From Variovorax paradoxus B4 (lineage in GTDB: Bacteria; Pseudomonadota; Gammaproteobacteria; Burkholderiales; Burkholderiaceae_C), in assembly GCF_000463015.1 (NCBI RefSeq), contig NC_022247.1, forward strand, positions 3,720,001 through 3,784,000: 64,000 bases of DNA, in the 5' to 3' direction. Positions 27,858 to 41,161 of this stretch are shown here, one piece after another. Position numbers and translations under genes: made by a program. The number at the start of each line of letters is the position of its first letter. Position 1 is the first letter of the stretch. The notes beneath the pieces are model-generated. The model was not told the origin of the DNA. It worked only from the letters and a program-made list of their open reading frames with translations, and made no database searches.

Positions 27858-28382
27858 ATGGAAATCTCTGAACAATGCGTGGTCGGCCTGACCTGGACGA
27901 TGAAAGACACTCTGGGCGAAGTGCTGGACGTGCTCGACGAACCGGTGGAATTCATGGTGGGAGGCGATGACCTCTTCGACGTGATCGAAGCCGCCCTGAT
28001 GGGCCACGAGCCCGGTGCCCGGGTGCAATTGCAGCTCGAACCCGAGCAGGGCTTCGGCGACTTCAACGACCAGCTGCTTTTTCTCGAGCCGCGTTCGCTG
28101 TTCCCCGAAGGCACCGAGGAAGGCATGACCTTCGACGGCGCAGCCCTGCCCGCAGGCGTGAGCGACGCCATGCCCAAGGACGTGATCTACACCGTGGCCG
28201 AGATCTATCCGGACCATCTGGTGCTCGACGGCAATCATCCGCTCGCCGGCATCGCGGTCCGGCTCGACATCACGGTTCGCTCGGTGCGCGAAGCCACGGA
28301 AGAAGAAGTCGGCAGTGGAACGGCGGGCACGGCCTTTTTCAAGGTGCCGCCGACCGCGCCCGGCAACAATCTGCTGCACTGA
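27858..28382 (+). CDS. FKBP-type peptidyl-prolyl isomerase, SlyD-like
   Basis: 174-aa cytoplasmic isomerase. The FKBP half-domains are interrupted by an insert-in-flap chaperone domain as in SlyD (ALMGHEPGARVQLQLEPEQGFGDFND, then VSDAMPKDVIYTVAEIYPDHLVLDGNHPLAG). The His/Cys-rich nickel-binding tail of E. coli SlyD is absent. The role is folding help and possibly antitermination-type chaperoning; metal handling is unlikely. It is divergent from the ribosomal oxygenase gene. Confidence 0.9.
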   Translation: MEISEQCVVGLTWTMKDTLGEVLDVLDEPVEFMVGGDDLFDVIEAALMGHEPGARVQLQLEPEQGFGDFNDQLLFLEPRSLFPEGTEEGMTFDGAALPAGVSDAMPKDVIYTVAEIYPDHLVLDGNHPLAGIAVRLDITVRSVREATEEEVGSGTAGTAFFKVPPTAPGNNLLH

Positions 28383-28406
28383 CCGGCAGAGCAGACTGCT
28401 GCAACA

Positions 28407-28440
28407 AGAAAAAAAGCCGGGCAGTGCCCGGCTTTCTTCT
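28407..28440. terminator. bidirectional intrinsic terminator
   Basis: GCCGGGC-AGT-GCCCGGC hairpin with an A-run on the left and TTTCTTCTT on the right. It separates the FKBP gene from the convergent glycine-zipper lipoprotein gene. Confidence 0.9.
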
Positions 28441-28455
28441 TGCTGCGGAACACGG

Positions 28456-28956
28456 CTACATGCGCGAGATATGGCCGTTGTCGATGCGCACCCGGTCGCC
28501 GATGCGCAGGTCGCCCGGATGCTGCACGTCGAAAGCACGGTAGCCGCCGCGGTCGGTCTGCACCGAGATGCGATAGCTCTCGTAGGCGCGCGGCCCGCTG
28601 GCCTGTCCCTCGATGGTGTTGCCCAGCAACGCACCGCCCACGATGCCCAGGGCGGTTGCCGCGGCGCGGCCGCTGCCGTGCCCGAACTGGTTGCCCACAA
28701 CGCCGCCGATGACCCCCCCCGCCACCGCACCACCACCGGTGGTCCCGGTGCCCGCGGTTTCGCTGCGCAGCACCTCGATGTTGGCCACGTGCCCGTATTC
28801 GACATAGGCCGCTTCCTGGTACGGAACGGCTTGCGGCGGAGCCTGGTAGGGATAGCGCGAGGTGTGATAGACCGGCGCTGGAGCGACGCAGGCCGTGAGC
28901 GTGGCAAGCGCCACCACGGAGGCGGCAATGGAAATGAAGCGCGTTGAAATTTTCAT
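28456..28956 (-). CDS. glycine-zipper outer membrane lipoprotein (SlyB/Lcp-like)
   Basis: 166-aa lipoprotein. The signal peptide ends in lipobox LTAC. A glycine-zipper helix pair (AVAGGVIGGVVGNQFG and ALGIVGGALLGNTIEG) is typical of the 2TM glycine-zipper family of outer-membrane lipoproteins (SlyB/PcP). A C-terminal RVRIDNGHISRM segment resembles an SH3-like end that reads Tyr/Arg (YRISVQTDRGGYRAF). It probably stabilises the envelope. The ATG at 28956 is used; upstream extensions lack a leader. Confidence 0.85.
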   Translation of the reverse strand: MKISTRFISIAASVVALATLTACVAPAPVYHTSRYPYQAPPQAVPYQEAAYVEYGHVANIEVLRSETAGTGTTGGGAVAGGVIGGVVGNQFGHGSGRAAATALGIVGGALLGNTIEGQASGPRAYESYRISVQTDRGGYRAFDVQHPGDLRIGDRVRIDNGHISRM

Positions 28957-29129
28957 GTTGAGAGGCTCCTCGGATAAATCGGCGCATCCCGATGCGCCAA
29001 AGCCTGTATCCAACGTCTCTCCCGCAACGGGGATGACGCAAGACACACACCGAAACGTAGGAGCGCGCCGCGAACCGTCAGTTCCGGTCTTTACTGGCCC
29101 GACACGAAGCCGATGCCAGGCTTGGAGGC

Positions 29130-29576
29130 TCAGTGCTTGCCGGTGGAACCGTAGCCGCCTTCGCCGCGTTGCGAAGCTGCAAATTCTGTGACCACGCGAA
29201 ACTGCGCCTGCACGACCGGCACGATCACGAGTTGCGCGAGCCGCTCCATCGGCTGGAGCACGAAGGGTGTGTCGCTGCGGTTCCAGGCGCTGATCTTGAG
29301 TTCGCCCTGGTAGTCGCTGTCGATCAGGCCCACGAGATTGCCGAGCACGATGCCGTGCTTGTGGCCGAGGCCCGAGCGCGGAAGGATCAGCGCCGCATAG
29401 GCCGGGTCGGCCAGGTGGATCGCGATGCCGGTGCCCACGAGCTGCCAGGCGTTGGGTTCCAGCGTGATCGGCGCATCGAGGCAGGCCCTGAGATCAAGCC
29501 CTGCGCTGCCGGGCGTGGCATAGGCGGGCAATTGGTCCACCATGCGTGGATCGAGGATACGAACGTCTACTTTCAC
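29130..29576 (-). CDS. dut: deoxyuridine 5'-triphosphate nucleotidohydrolase
   Basis: 148-aa trimeric dUTPase that makes dUMP and keeps uracil out of DNA. The five family motifs are visible, including [43 protein letters not shown] and a C-terminal GEGGYGSTG. The start codon is GTG at 29576, which gives the normal N-terminus (MKVDVRIL), with AAGG upstream. It lies 2 nt after the membrane-protein gene, as part of the coaBC-dut unit known from E. coli. Confidence 0.96.
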   Translation of the reverse strand: MKVDVRILDPRMVDQLPAYATPGSAGLDLRACLDAPITLEPNAWQLVGTGIAIHLADPAYAALILPRSGLGHKHGIVLGNLVGLIDSDYQGELKISAWNRSDTPFVLQPMERLAQLVIVPVVQAQFRVVTEFAASQRGEGGYGSTGKH

Positions 29577-29578
29577 TT

Positions 29579-33054
<3,476 letters not shown>

Positions 33055-33109
33055 GCCGCCGGGCCGCTCCCAAGGCGAATGACGAAGTGCGCAGCACGGA
33101 GGCATCTCT

Positions 33110-33967
33110 ATGAAACTCTGCGGATTCGACATCGGGCTCGACCAGCCCTTCTTCCTGATTGCCGGCCCCTGCGTTGTCGAATCCGAGCAATTGCAGATGG
33201 ACACGGCTGGCACGCTGAAGGAAATCACTTCCTCGCTCGGCATTCCGTTCATCTTCAAGAGCAGCTTCGACAAGGCCAACCGCTCCTCGGGCACCAGCTT
33301 TCGCGGCCCGGGCCGCGAGAAGGGCCTGGAGATCCTGGCCAAGGTGAAGCGCGAACTCGGCCTGCCCGTACTGACCGACGTTCATACCGAGGATGACATC
33401 GCCGAGGCCGCCAAGGTGGTCGACGTGCTGCAGACGCCCGCCTTCCTGTGCCGCCAGACCGACTTCATCCGCGCGGTGGCGCAGTCGGGCAAGCCGGTGA
33501 ACATCAAGAAGGGCCAGTTCCTCGCACCGCACGACATGAAGAACGTGATCGACAAGGCGCGCGCTGCCGCCAAGGAAGCCGGCCTGCCCGAAGACAGCTT
33601 CATGGCCTGCGAGCGCGGCGCGAGCTTTGGCTACAACAACCTGGTGTCGGACATGCGTTCGCTCGCGATCATGCGCGAGACCGGCGCACCCGTGGTGTTC
33701 GACGCCACCCACTCGGTGCAACTGCCGGGCGGCCAGGGCACGAGCTCGGGCGGCCAGCGCGAAATGGTGCCGGTGCTCTCGCGCGCGGCCGTGGCCGTGG
33801 GCGTGGCCGGCCTCTTCATGGAAACGCACCCCGATCCCGCCAAGGCACTGAGCGACGGCCCCAATGCCGTGCCGCTCAAGCACATGAAGGCCCTGCTCGA
33901 AACGCTGCTCGCGCTCGACCAGGTGACCAAGAAAAACGCATTTCTGGAGGACGTCTTTCAATCATGA
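33110..33967 (+). CDS. kdsA: 3-deoxy-8-phosphooctulonate synthase
   Basis: 285-aa enzyme that joins PEP and arabinose-5-phosphate into KDO-8-phosphate for lipopolysaccharide. Motifs: [21 protein letters not shown] and [17 protein letters not shown] precedes the ATG at 33110. It follows pyrG and overlaps the next start by 4 nt (ATGA). Confidence 0.97.
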   Translation: MKLCGFDIGLDQPFFLIAGPCVVESEQLQMDTAGTLKEITSSLGIPFIFKSSFDKANRSSGTSFRGPGREKGLEILAKVKRELGLPVLTDVHTEDDIAEAAKVVDVLQTPAFLCRQTDFIRAVAQSGKPVNIKKGQFLAPHDMKNVIDKARAAAKEAGLPEDSFMACERGASFGYNNLVSDMRSLAIMRETGAPVVFDATHSVQLPGGQGTSSGGQREMVPVLSRAAVAVGVAGLFMETHPDPAKALSDGPNAVPLKHMKALLETLLALDQVTKKNAFLEDVFQS

Positions 33968-34254
33968 GCAGTGGTTATGTCATCGCCCACGTCGAGGTCA
34001 CGAACCCGACGCAGTACGAGGAATACAAGAAGTGGTCGAGTGCCGCCATGCAGGCGCACGGCGCCGAAGTGTGCGTGCGCGGCGGCCAGGTCGAAGTGCT
34101 GGAGGGCGACTGGTCGCCTTCGCGCCTCGTCATCCTGAAATTTCCCAGCTTCGAGAAGGCCAGGGCTTTCTACGAAACGCCCGAATACCTGAAGGCGCGC
34201 GAAGCCCGCGCCGGTACCGCCGTCATGCGCATGGTCGCGGTCGAAGGCCTTTGA
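33964..34254 (+). CDS. DUF1330 family protein
   Basis: 96-aa ferredoxin-fold protein of the dimeric alpha-beta barrel type. Family features: [18 protein letters not shown] at the start, [13 protein letters not shown] in the middle and [16 protein letters not shown] near the end. Function is unknown. The start overlaps the kdsA stop (ATGA), so it is translated with kdsA, and enolase follows. Confidence 0.9.
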   Translation: MSSGYVIAHVEVTNPTQYEEYKKWSSAAMQAHGAEVCVRGGQVEVLEGDWSPSRLVILKFPSFEKARAFYETPEYLKAREARAGTAVMRMVAVEGL

Positions 34255-34262
34255 TTAATTGA

Positions 34263-35573
<1,311 letters not shown>

Positions 35574-35590
35574 CGCGCGAAGCCGGCGGC

Positions 35591-35869
35591 ATGCGCTCGC
35601 GCCTCGTTCCACCCATCGTGCTGTTGCTGCTGCTGGTCATCCTGCAGTGGCAGCTGTGGAACGGGCGCGGCAGCGTGCGCGACGTGGCGCAGCTGCAGTC
35701 CAAGCTGGCCGACCAGAAGGCGTCCAACGCCAAGGCCGTGGTGAACAACGAGCGGCTGGCCTCCGAGGTCAACGACCTCAAGATCGGCCTCGAGATGGTC
35801 GAAGAGCGTGCACGGCAGGAACTGGGCATGGTCAAGCCCAACGAAGTGTTCGTTCAGGTCACCCACTAG
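35591..35869 (+). CDS. ftsB: cell division protein FtsB
   Basis: 92-aa bitopic divisome protein. One transmembrane helix (IVLLLLLVILQWQLW) is followed by a coiled coil (QLQSKLADQKASNAKAVVNN) and a conserved C-terminal ARQELGMVKPNEVFVQV. It forms the FtsBLQ complex. It lies 17 nt after eno, the same linkage as in E. coli. Confidence 0.95.
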   Translation: MRSRLVPPIVLLLLLVILQWQLWNGRGSVRDVAQLQSKLADQKASNAKAVVNNERLASEVNDLKIGLEMVEERARQELGMVKPNEVFVQVTH

Positions 35870-35873
35870 GCTG

Positions 35874-36497
35874 ATGCCCGAGTTCTTCTCGGCCCCCGCA
35901 TTCGCGCTCTGGGGCTCACCGGTCAGCTGGCTCGAACTCTTGGCCGCGGTGCTGGCGCTTGCGATGGTCGGCTGCAACATGCGCGAGATTCATTGGGGCT
36001 GGCCGCTGGCGATCATCAGCTCGCTGCTTTACGTGGCCGTGTTCGCGCAGGCACGCATCTACGGCGATGCCTCGCTGCAGGTGTTCTTCGCGATCGTCGC
36101 GTTCTGGGGCTGGTCGCAATGGCTGCGCGGCCACCGCGCCGACGGCAGCGCATTGCGGGTCAGCCGGCTTTCACCGCGCGGCACGGCACTGGCACTTGCG
36201 GCCTGCGCACTGGCATGGCCCGCGGTCGCCCTCTTCCTGCGCCGCTTCACCGACACCGACGTGCCCTGGTGGGACGGGTTCTCGACCGGGCTCAGTCTCG
36301 TCGGCCAGTTCCTGCTCGGGCGCAAGTTCATCGAGAACTGGCTGGTGTGGTTGGCGGTGAACGTCGTGAGCGTGGGCCTGTTCATCCACAAGGGCCTGTG
36401 GCTCACGGTGGGCCTCTATGCCGTGTTCGCGGTGCTCAGCGTGGCGGGCTTCCTTGCGTGGCGCACGCGCATGCACGACGGGGCCGCGCGCGCATGA
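35874..36497 (+). CDS. pnuC: nicotinamide riboside/mononucleoside transporter PnuC
   Basis: 207-aa membrane protein with about seven hydrophobic helices. The PnuC signature segments NMREIHWGWPLAIISS and FFAIVAFWGWSQWLRG are present, as is LLGRKFIENWLVWLAVNVVS. It moves nicotinamide riboside across the inner membrane by facilitated diffusion, trapped by phosphorylation. The next gene encodes an NadR-like kinase and overlaps the stop (ATGA), which supports this role. Confidence 0.93.
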   Translation: MPEFFSAPAFALWGSPVSWLELLAAVLALAMVGCNMREIHWGWPLAIISSLLYVAVFAQARIYGDASLQVFFAIVAFWGWSQWLRGHRADGSALRVSRLSPRGTALALAACALAWPAVALFLRRFTDTDVPWWDGFSTGLSLVGQFLLGRKFIENWLVWLAVNVVSVGLFIHKGLWLTVGLYAVFAVLSVAGFLAWRTRMHDGAARA

Positions 36498-37198
36498 CGC
36501 CCATGCTGCCGGCCGGATGCGTGATTGCGCTGCTCGGTGCCGAGAGCACCGGCAAGACCGAACTCGCCCGCGCGCTCGTGCTGCGCCTGCAGGAACGCGG
36601 CATTGCCGCCACGCTGGTGGGCGAATACCTGCGCGAATGGTGTGACCGCGAGGGCCGTACGCCCCGCCCCGACGAGCAGCAGGCCATCGCGCGAGAGCAG
36701 ACGCGCCGCATCGATGCCGCGGCCGCTTCGGGTGTGGTGGTGGCCGACACCACGGCCGTCATGACCGCGGTCTACAGCGAACTGCTGTTCGGCGATACCT
36801 CGCTCCATGCCGATGCACTGGCGGCGCAGGCGCGCTGCGCCATCACCCTGCTGACCGCGCTCGACATTCCCTGGGCTGCGGACGCGTTGCGCGATGGCGA
36901 CCACGCACGCCAACCCACGGACGCGCTGGTGCGCGCGGCGCTTTCGGGCGCGGGGCTTTCTTTCGCCGTGGTGCACGGCACCGGCAGCGAAAGACTCTCC
37001 AATGCGTGGAACGCCATCAATTCCGTTGCCGGCGACGAAGGCCGTGCCCGGGCCCGGGCACGGGGCCGCCTCGAATCGAAACCCGCCTCCTGGTCATGGC
37101 CTTGCGAGAAGTGCTCCGACCCGGAATGCGAGCATCGTCTTTTCAGCGACCTGCTCGGACGCCGCGACACGCCTTCAACCCCCAGTTCGGAGACCTGA
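36494..37198 (+). CDS. NadR-like AAA ATPase/nicotinamide ribonucleoside kinase
   Basis: 234-aa P-loop protein. Walker A is GAESTGKT (residues 15-22); the order VGEYLREWCDREGRTPRPDEQ and VVADTTAVMTAVYSELLFG matches the kinase domain of NadR. The DNA-binding and adenylyltransferase parts of E. coli NadR are missing. Coupled to pnuC, it probably phosphorylates imported nicotinamide riboside. The C-terminal tail has Cys residues (PCEKCSDPECEHRL) in a zinc-ribbon-like spacing, an uncommon addition. Confidence 0.85.
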   Translation: MTPMLPAGCVIALLGAESTGKTELARALVLRLQERGIAATLVGEYLREWCDREGRTPRPDEQQAIAREQTRRIDAAAASGVVVADTTAVMTAVYSELLFGDTSLHADALAAQARCAITLLTALDIPWAADALRDGDHARQPTDALVRAALSGAGLSFAVVHGTGSERLSNAWNAINSVAGDEGRARARARGRLESKPASWSWPCEKCSDPECEHRLFSDLLGRRDTPSTPSSET

Positions 37199-37201
37199 TT
37201 G

Positions 37202-38173
37202 ATGTTCCCGCTTCGTTCCTCTCATCTCTCCGGCATCTTCCTTGCCGCGTTGCTGGCAGCGGGTGCCGCTGCCACGGCCGCGCCCGTCTCGGCCACCGTG
37301 GAGAACGCTACCACGGCCACCGCCTGCGCCGAGGAAGACAACGTGTCGATGGTGCTGCGCGGCGAAGGCATCCGGCGCATGCGCATCGAGGCGCTGCAGC
37401 CGGCCTATCTCGACAGCGTCGGCAGCGACACCACCGCGCCCGACTTCTCGGGCTGCAACTTCGACGGCGGCGCGCATCCCACCGATCCCGCGCACAAGTT
37501 CAAGCCGCGCCGCGTGGTGCTGCTCGACGACGCGCAGTGGCGCATCGTCGGCATGACGCTGCCCAGCTTCTGGCGGCCCCAGCAGGTGCCGGTGCGCGTG
37601 GGCGCGCGCACGGACCGCGGCTTTCACATGCTGCAGATCTTCCGCAAGGAAGAAGGCAAGGCGCTCGAAGCGCTGGTGCTCTACCCGGCCGACGGCTACT
37701 GGCGCATCAAGCCACTGCCGCAAGCGCGCTTCGGCGACGGGGTCTACGGCTCTTCGTTCCTGCTCGGCCCGGTCGAGCAAGGCAGCCGGCCTGTGGTCGA
37801 CATTGCGTCGATCCGCATCGTGCCGAAGCCGCTGGCCATCCACCTGCGCTTCGTCGGAGGCGGCAGCGCCGTGGCCAAGGTGTCCGAGATCAGCCGCGCG
37901 CGCACCGCGCTCGACGTGACGCTTTCCAAGCCCACGGCCAACGCGCGGCCCTTCGCGGTGCTGCGCTCGATGTACGTGGCGCCCGACAACGCCGACGTGA
38001 GCGAGCTGCGCTGGCAGGAATCGGCCGAGGCCGCAGAGCAGGTGCTGCCCCTTCCCGACGTGAAGACGCTGAGCGCCACGCAGGTGCGCTTCGGGCGCAG
38101 CCTGCCTTCCAAGCACAACACGAGCGCCCCCGACATCGAGTTCAGCGGCTTCGACGACAAGGCGCCGCGCTGA
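37202..38173 (+). CDS. exported protein of unknown function
   Basis: 323 aa with a signal peptide (LSGIFLAALLAAGAAATAAP). The mature protein looks mainly beta: repeated short strands with VVLLDDAQWRIVGM, GFHMLQIFRKEEG and KALEALVLYPADGYWRIKPL. Two Cys lie near the mature start and in SGCNF. I do not recognise the family. The start at 37202 is preceded by TTG; the gene follows the kinase stop by 3 nt, so it belongs to the ftsB-pnuC unit by transcription. Confidence 0.72.
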   Translation: MFPLRSSHLSGIFLAALLAAGAAATAAPVSATVENATTATACAEEDNVSMVLRGEGIRRMRIEALQPAYLDSVGSDTTAPDFSGCNFDGGAHPTDPAHKFKPRRVVLLDDAQWRIVGMTLPSFWRPQQVPVRVGARTDRGFHMLQIFRKEEGKALEALVLYPADGYWRIKPLPQARFGDGVYGSSFLLGPVEQGSRPVVDIASIRIVPKPLAIHLRFVGGGSAVAKVSEISRARTALDVTLSKPTANARPFAVLRSMYVAPDNADVSELRWQESAEAAEQVLPLPDVKTLSATQVRFGRSLPSKHNTSAPDIEFSGFDDKAPR

Positions 38174-38228
38174 GCGAGCGCGGCTGGCTCGGCTCACCCG
38201 CGCGCCGAACCTCACTCGGCGAAGAGCG

Positions 38229-39227
38229 TTACTGGACGACCGGGCTGCCCGGAACCTGGTCGCCCGGCGGCTTGAAGAGCTGCGCCGTGTCGACCGCGTC
38301 GAAGCGGTACTGCTTGCCGCAGAAATCGCAGCCCACCTCGATGTCGCCGCGCTCGGCGAGGATTTCCTCGGCCTCCTGCACGCCGAGCCCGCGGATCATC
38401 TGCGCCACGCGATCGCGGCCGCAGGTGCACGCGAAATGAGGCCCCAGCAGGCCAGCCTGCGGCTCGAAGCGCAGCAGCTTTTCTTCCCAGAACAGGCGGC
38501 GAAGAATGGTCTCGATGTCGAGCGTGAGCAGCTCGTCGCGCGTGAGGCTCGAGGCGAGGATCGAGATGCGGTTGTAATCCTCGTTGCGGCCGATCTGGTC
38601 TTCGTTGGCCTGGTCGTGGTCCTTGTCGGAAGTGCCTTCGAGGTTGCCCTCGCCCTTCACCGGCAGGCGCTGGATCAGGAGGCCGGCGGCCACCTGGTCG
38701 TCGGCCGCGAGCACCAGCGTGGTGTCGAGCTGTTCGCTTTGCAGCATGTAGTGCTGCAGCACGTCGCTGAGCCTGCCGAGCTTCTCGCCCTCGTCGTCGA
38801 ACAGCGGCACCACGCCCTGGTAGGGCGTGGTGCCCGGCAGCTTGTCCTTGGGGTCGAGCGTGATGGCGCAGCGGCCCTTGTTGTTGACGTTGACCATCTC
38901 GGGCAGGCGCGCATCGGCCGGCAGGTCGCCGATCACCTTGGCGGTGGCGCGCAGGCTCAGGTCGGGCTTGGCTTCGGCCACGGCCACCTTGACCGGGCCG
39001 TCGCCGAAGATCTGCAGGATCAGCGCACCGTTGAACTTGATGTTGGCCTGCATCAGCGTGGCCGCGGCGGTCATCTCGCCGAGCAGCTCGGCCACGGGCG
39101 ACGCATAGGCGCCGGTCGATGTGTTGGAGGCGCGCCGCGCCAGGATTTCCTGCCACGCATCTGTCAGGCGCACGATCATGCCGCGCACCGGCAGGCCATC
39201 GAACAGGAATTTGTGCAGCTCGCTCAA
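38229..39227 (-). CDS. hslO: redox-regulated chaperone Hsp33
   Basis: 332-aa holdase that is activated by oxidation. The C-terminal zinc center is visible as CTCGRD and CDFCGK about 30 residues apart, the four Cys that form disulfides. The N-terminal HSP33 domain has RGMIVRLTDAWQEIL and GRCAITLDPKD. The start codon is TTG (39227, MSELHKFL); no ATG fits. Convergent with the exported protein. Confidence 0.94.
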   Translation of the reverse strand: MSELHKFLFDGLPVRGMIVRLTDAWQEILARRASNTSTGAYASPVAELLGEMTAAATLMQANIKFNGALILQIFGDGPVKVAVAEAKPDLSLRATAKVIGDLPADARLPEMVNVNNKGRCAITLDPKDKLPGTTPYQGVVPLFDDEGEKLGRLSDVLQHYMLQSEQLDTTLVLAADDQVAAGLLIQRLPVKGEGNLEGTSDKDHDQANEDQIGRNEDYNRISILASSLTRDELLTLDIETILRRLFWEEKLLRFEPQAGLLGPHFACTCGRDRVAQMIRGLGVQEAEEILAERGDIEVGCDFCGKQYRFDAVDTAQLFKPPGDQVPGSPVVQ

Positions 39228-39261
39228 AACGGATTCTTCTTTCTGTTGGGCCTGCGCGGTG

Positions 39262-39786
39262 TCAGGCGATTTTCTTCAGGCCCTTCGCATAGCGAATGGC
39301 GTTCTTGACGTAGTGATCGGAGCCGTGCCGCAGGCGCGCGGCGTCTTCGTCGCTGATCGTGCGCATCACCTTGGCGGGTGAGCCGAAGATCAGGGAGTTG
39401 TCGGGAAACTCCTTGCCCTCGGTCACGACGCTGCCGGCGCCGACAATCGAATTGCGGCCGATCTTCGCGTTATTCAAGACCACGGCCTGGATGCCGATCA
39501 GCGAGTTGTCGCCGATGGTGCAGCCATGCAGCATGACCTGGTGGCCGATGGTGACGTTCTCGCCGATGGTGAGCGGGCTGCCGGGGTCGGAATGCAGCAT
39601 CGACATGTCCTGCACGTTGCTGTTGCGCCCGATGGTCATCTTCTCGTTGTCGCCGCGCAGCACCGCGCCGAACCAGATGCTCGCGTTGTCACCCAGCTGC
39701 ACGTTGCCGATCACCTCCGCGCTGTCGGCGACCCATGCACCGGTGCCGAGTTGCGGCGCAACGCCGTCGAGTTCATAGAGGGCCAT
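39262..39786 (-). CDS. gamma-class carbonic anhydrase/YrdA-like hexapeptide protein
   Basis: 174-aa left-handed beta-helix protein. Hexapeptide repeats run from ADSAEVIGNVQLG to IGRNSIVGAG. Metal-binding His residues of the gamma class are present in MLHSD, GHQVMLHG. Many YrdA relatives are not proven active carbonic anhydrases. SD GGAG lies before the ATG at 39786. It is divergent from the DUF455 gene. Confidence 0.92.
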   Translation of the reverse strand: MALYELDGVAPQLGTGAWVADSAEVIGNVQLGDNASIWFGAVLRGDNEKMTIGRNSNVQDMSMLHSDPGSPLTIGENVTIGHQVMLHGCTIGDNSLIGIQAVVLNNAKIGRNSIVGAGSVVTEGKEFPDNSLIFGSPAKVMRTISDEDAARLRHGSDHYVKNAIRYAKGLKKIA

Positions 39787-39810
39787 CGTGGAGTCTCCGG
39801 GGGCAAAAAC

Positions 39811-39816
39811 TAGAAT
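39811..39816 (+). promoter_or_regulatory. -10 hexamer immediately before the DUF455 gene
   Basis: TAGAAT ends 7 nt before the ATG at 39824, suggesting transcription starting at the start codon. Confidence 0.5.
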
Positions 39817-39823
39817 TGTAGGG

Positions 39824-40636
39824 ATGCACCCCCGATTGAGCGCGCTGGCCGCGCTGCGACTCACCGATCCTGAGCAGAAGGTTGCGGCAACACGCGCCAC
39901 TGCTGCCCGAGCCGCTACCGATTCCATAGCAACCGACCCTCTGCGCGCCATGGGCGATGACATCGGCGTGCCGGGCCGCCCCGAACGTCCGCTGCGCGTG
40001 GCCGCCACCGCGGTGCAAAAACGCTCGCCCTTCACGCCCGAGGGCCGCGCCGCGCTGATCCATTCGATCTGCCACATCGAGTTCAACGCCATCAATCTCG
40101 CGCTCGATGCCGTCTGGCGCTACGACGGCATGCCCGAGGCCTACTACCGCGACTGGCTGCGCGTGGCCGATGAAGAGGCGCAGCACTTCACGCTGCTGCA
40201 TGCGCACCTGCAGGACGTGGGCTGGCGCTACGGCGACTTCCCGGGCCACGACGGACTCTGGAGCATGTGCGAGAAGACGAAAGACGACGTGCTCGCGCGC
40301 ATGGCGCTGGTGCCGCGCACGCTCGAAGCACGCGGGCTCGATGCCACGCCGCTCATCCAGGCCAAGCTCAAGCGCGTCAACACGCCCGATGCGCTGCGTG
40401 CGGTCGAGATCCTCGACATCATCCTGCGCGACGAAGTCGGCCATGTGGCCATCGGCAACCGCTGGTACCGCTGGCTCTGCGAGCGCGCCGGCCTCGACCC
40501 CGAGGCAACCTACCCCGAACTCGTGGCGCGCTACGAAGCGCCGCGCCTGAAGCCGCCCTTCAACCTCGAAGCCCGCGGGCGTGCGGGCTTCAGCGCCGAG
40601 GAACTGCGCGCGCTCTCGGCCGGCAGCAAGGACTGA
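39824..40636 (+). CDS. DUF455 ferritin-like protein
   Basis: 270 aa. The ferritin-like core shows Glu/His pairs: AALIHSICHIEFNAINLALD and RVADEEAQHFTLLHAHL, then RRDEVGHVAIGNRW-like RDEVGHVAIGNRW. Such sites bind two metals; MiaE, a tRNA hydroxylase, is the best known relative fold. The function of DUF455 is unknown. A GTG at 39788 would add 12 residues. A dispersed 17-nt element lies inside the gene at 39914-39930. Confidence 0.87.
   Translation: MHPRLSALAALRLTDPEQKVAATRATAARAATDSIATDPLRAMGDDIGVPGRPERPLRVAATAVQKRSPFTPEGRAALIHSICHIEFNAINLALDAVWRYDGMPEAYYRDWLRVADEEAQHFTLLHAHLQDVGWRYGDFPGHDGLWSMCEKTKDDVLARMALVPRTLEARGLDATPLIQAKLKRVNTPDALRAVEILDIILRDEVGHVAIGNRWYRWLCERAGLDPEATYPELVARYEAPRLKPPFNLEARGRAGFSAEELRALSAGSKD
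39914..39930. repeat. 17-nt dispersed near-palindrome, copy 3 (inside DUF455 gene)
   Basis: GCTACCGATTCCATAGC, in frame as ATDSIAT near the N-terminus of the DUF455 protein. Confidence 0.45.
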
Positions 40637-40645
40637 ACAGGGGGC

Positions 40646-41122
40646 CTACGCAGGCCGGGCGTGCACCACCAGCTTCGGAGTGAAGTACTGGAGCACCTCG
40701 CCGCGCTGGTTGAGCGTGCGGCAGCGCATCGTCACCATCGCGCGGCCCGGCTTGGAGCGCGAGGGCGTGATGTCGAGCACCTCGCTCACCACATGCAGCA
40801 CATCCCCGGGCCGTGTCGGCTTGGGCCATTGCAGCTCGCCGCCCGAGCCGATGATGCCCTCGGCCAGCGGAATGCCGCTTTCCACCAGCAGCTTCATCGT
40901 GAGCGCCGCCGTATGCCAGCCACTTGCCGCGAGGCCACCGAAGAAGGTGCTCTTCGCGGCCTCTTCGTCGGTATGAAAGGGCTGCGGATCGAACTGGCAC
41001 GCAAAGGCCTTGATCTGCGCCACGTCCAGCGTGTGTTCGCCGCTCTGGAAGTGGTCGCCGACCGACAGGTCTTCGAGGTACAGCGCGCGCTTGGCGCCGG
41101 TGTCGTCAGGGAGTGCCGCCAT
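40646..41122 (-). CDS. MaoC-like dehydratase
   Basis: 158-aa hot-dog-fold protein. The hydratase 2 motif is seen as FDPQPFHTDEEAAKSTFFGGLAASGW, with the catalytic Asp/His pair. It likely hydrates an enoyl-CoA. The thiolase gene 41162-42295 is 39 nt upstream in the same direction, giving a short beta-oxidation-like unit under a TetR-type operator. Confidence 0.9.
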   Translation of the reverse strand: MAALPDDTGAKRALYLEDLSVGDHFQSGEHTLDVAQIKAFACQFDPQPFHTDEEAAKSTFFGGLAASGWHTAALTMKLLVESGIPLAEGIIGSGGELQWPKPTRPGDVLHVVSEVLDITPSRSKPGRAMVTMRCRTLNQRGEVLQYFTPKLVVHARPA

Positions 41123-41161
41123 GGGAGTTCCTTGTAGTGCCTGTGCGCATTCTCGAACTAT

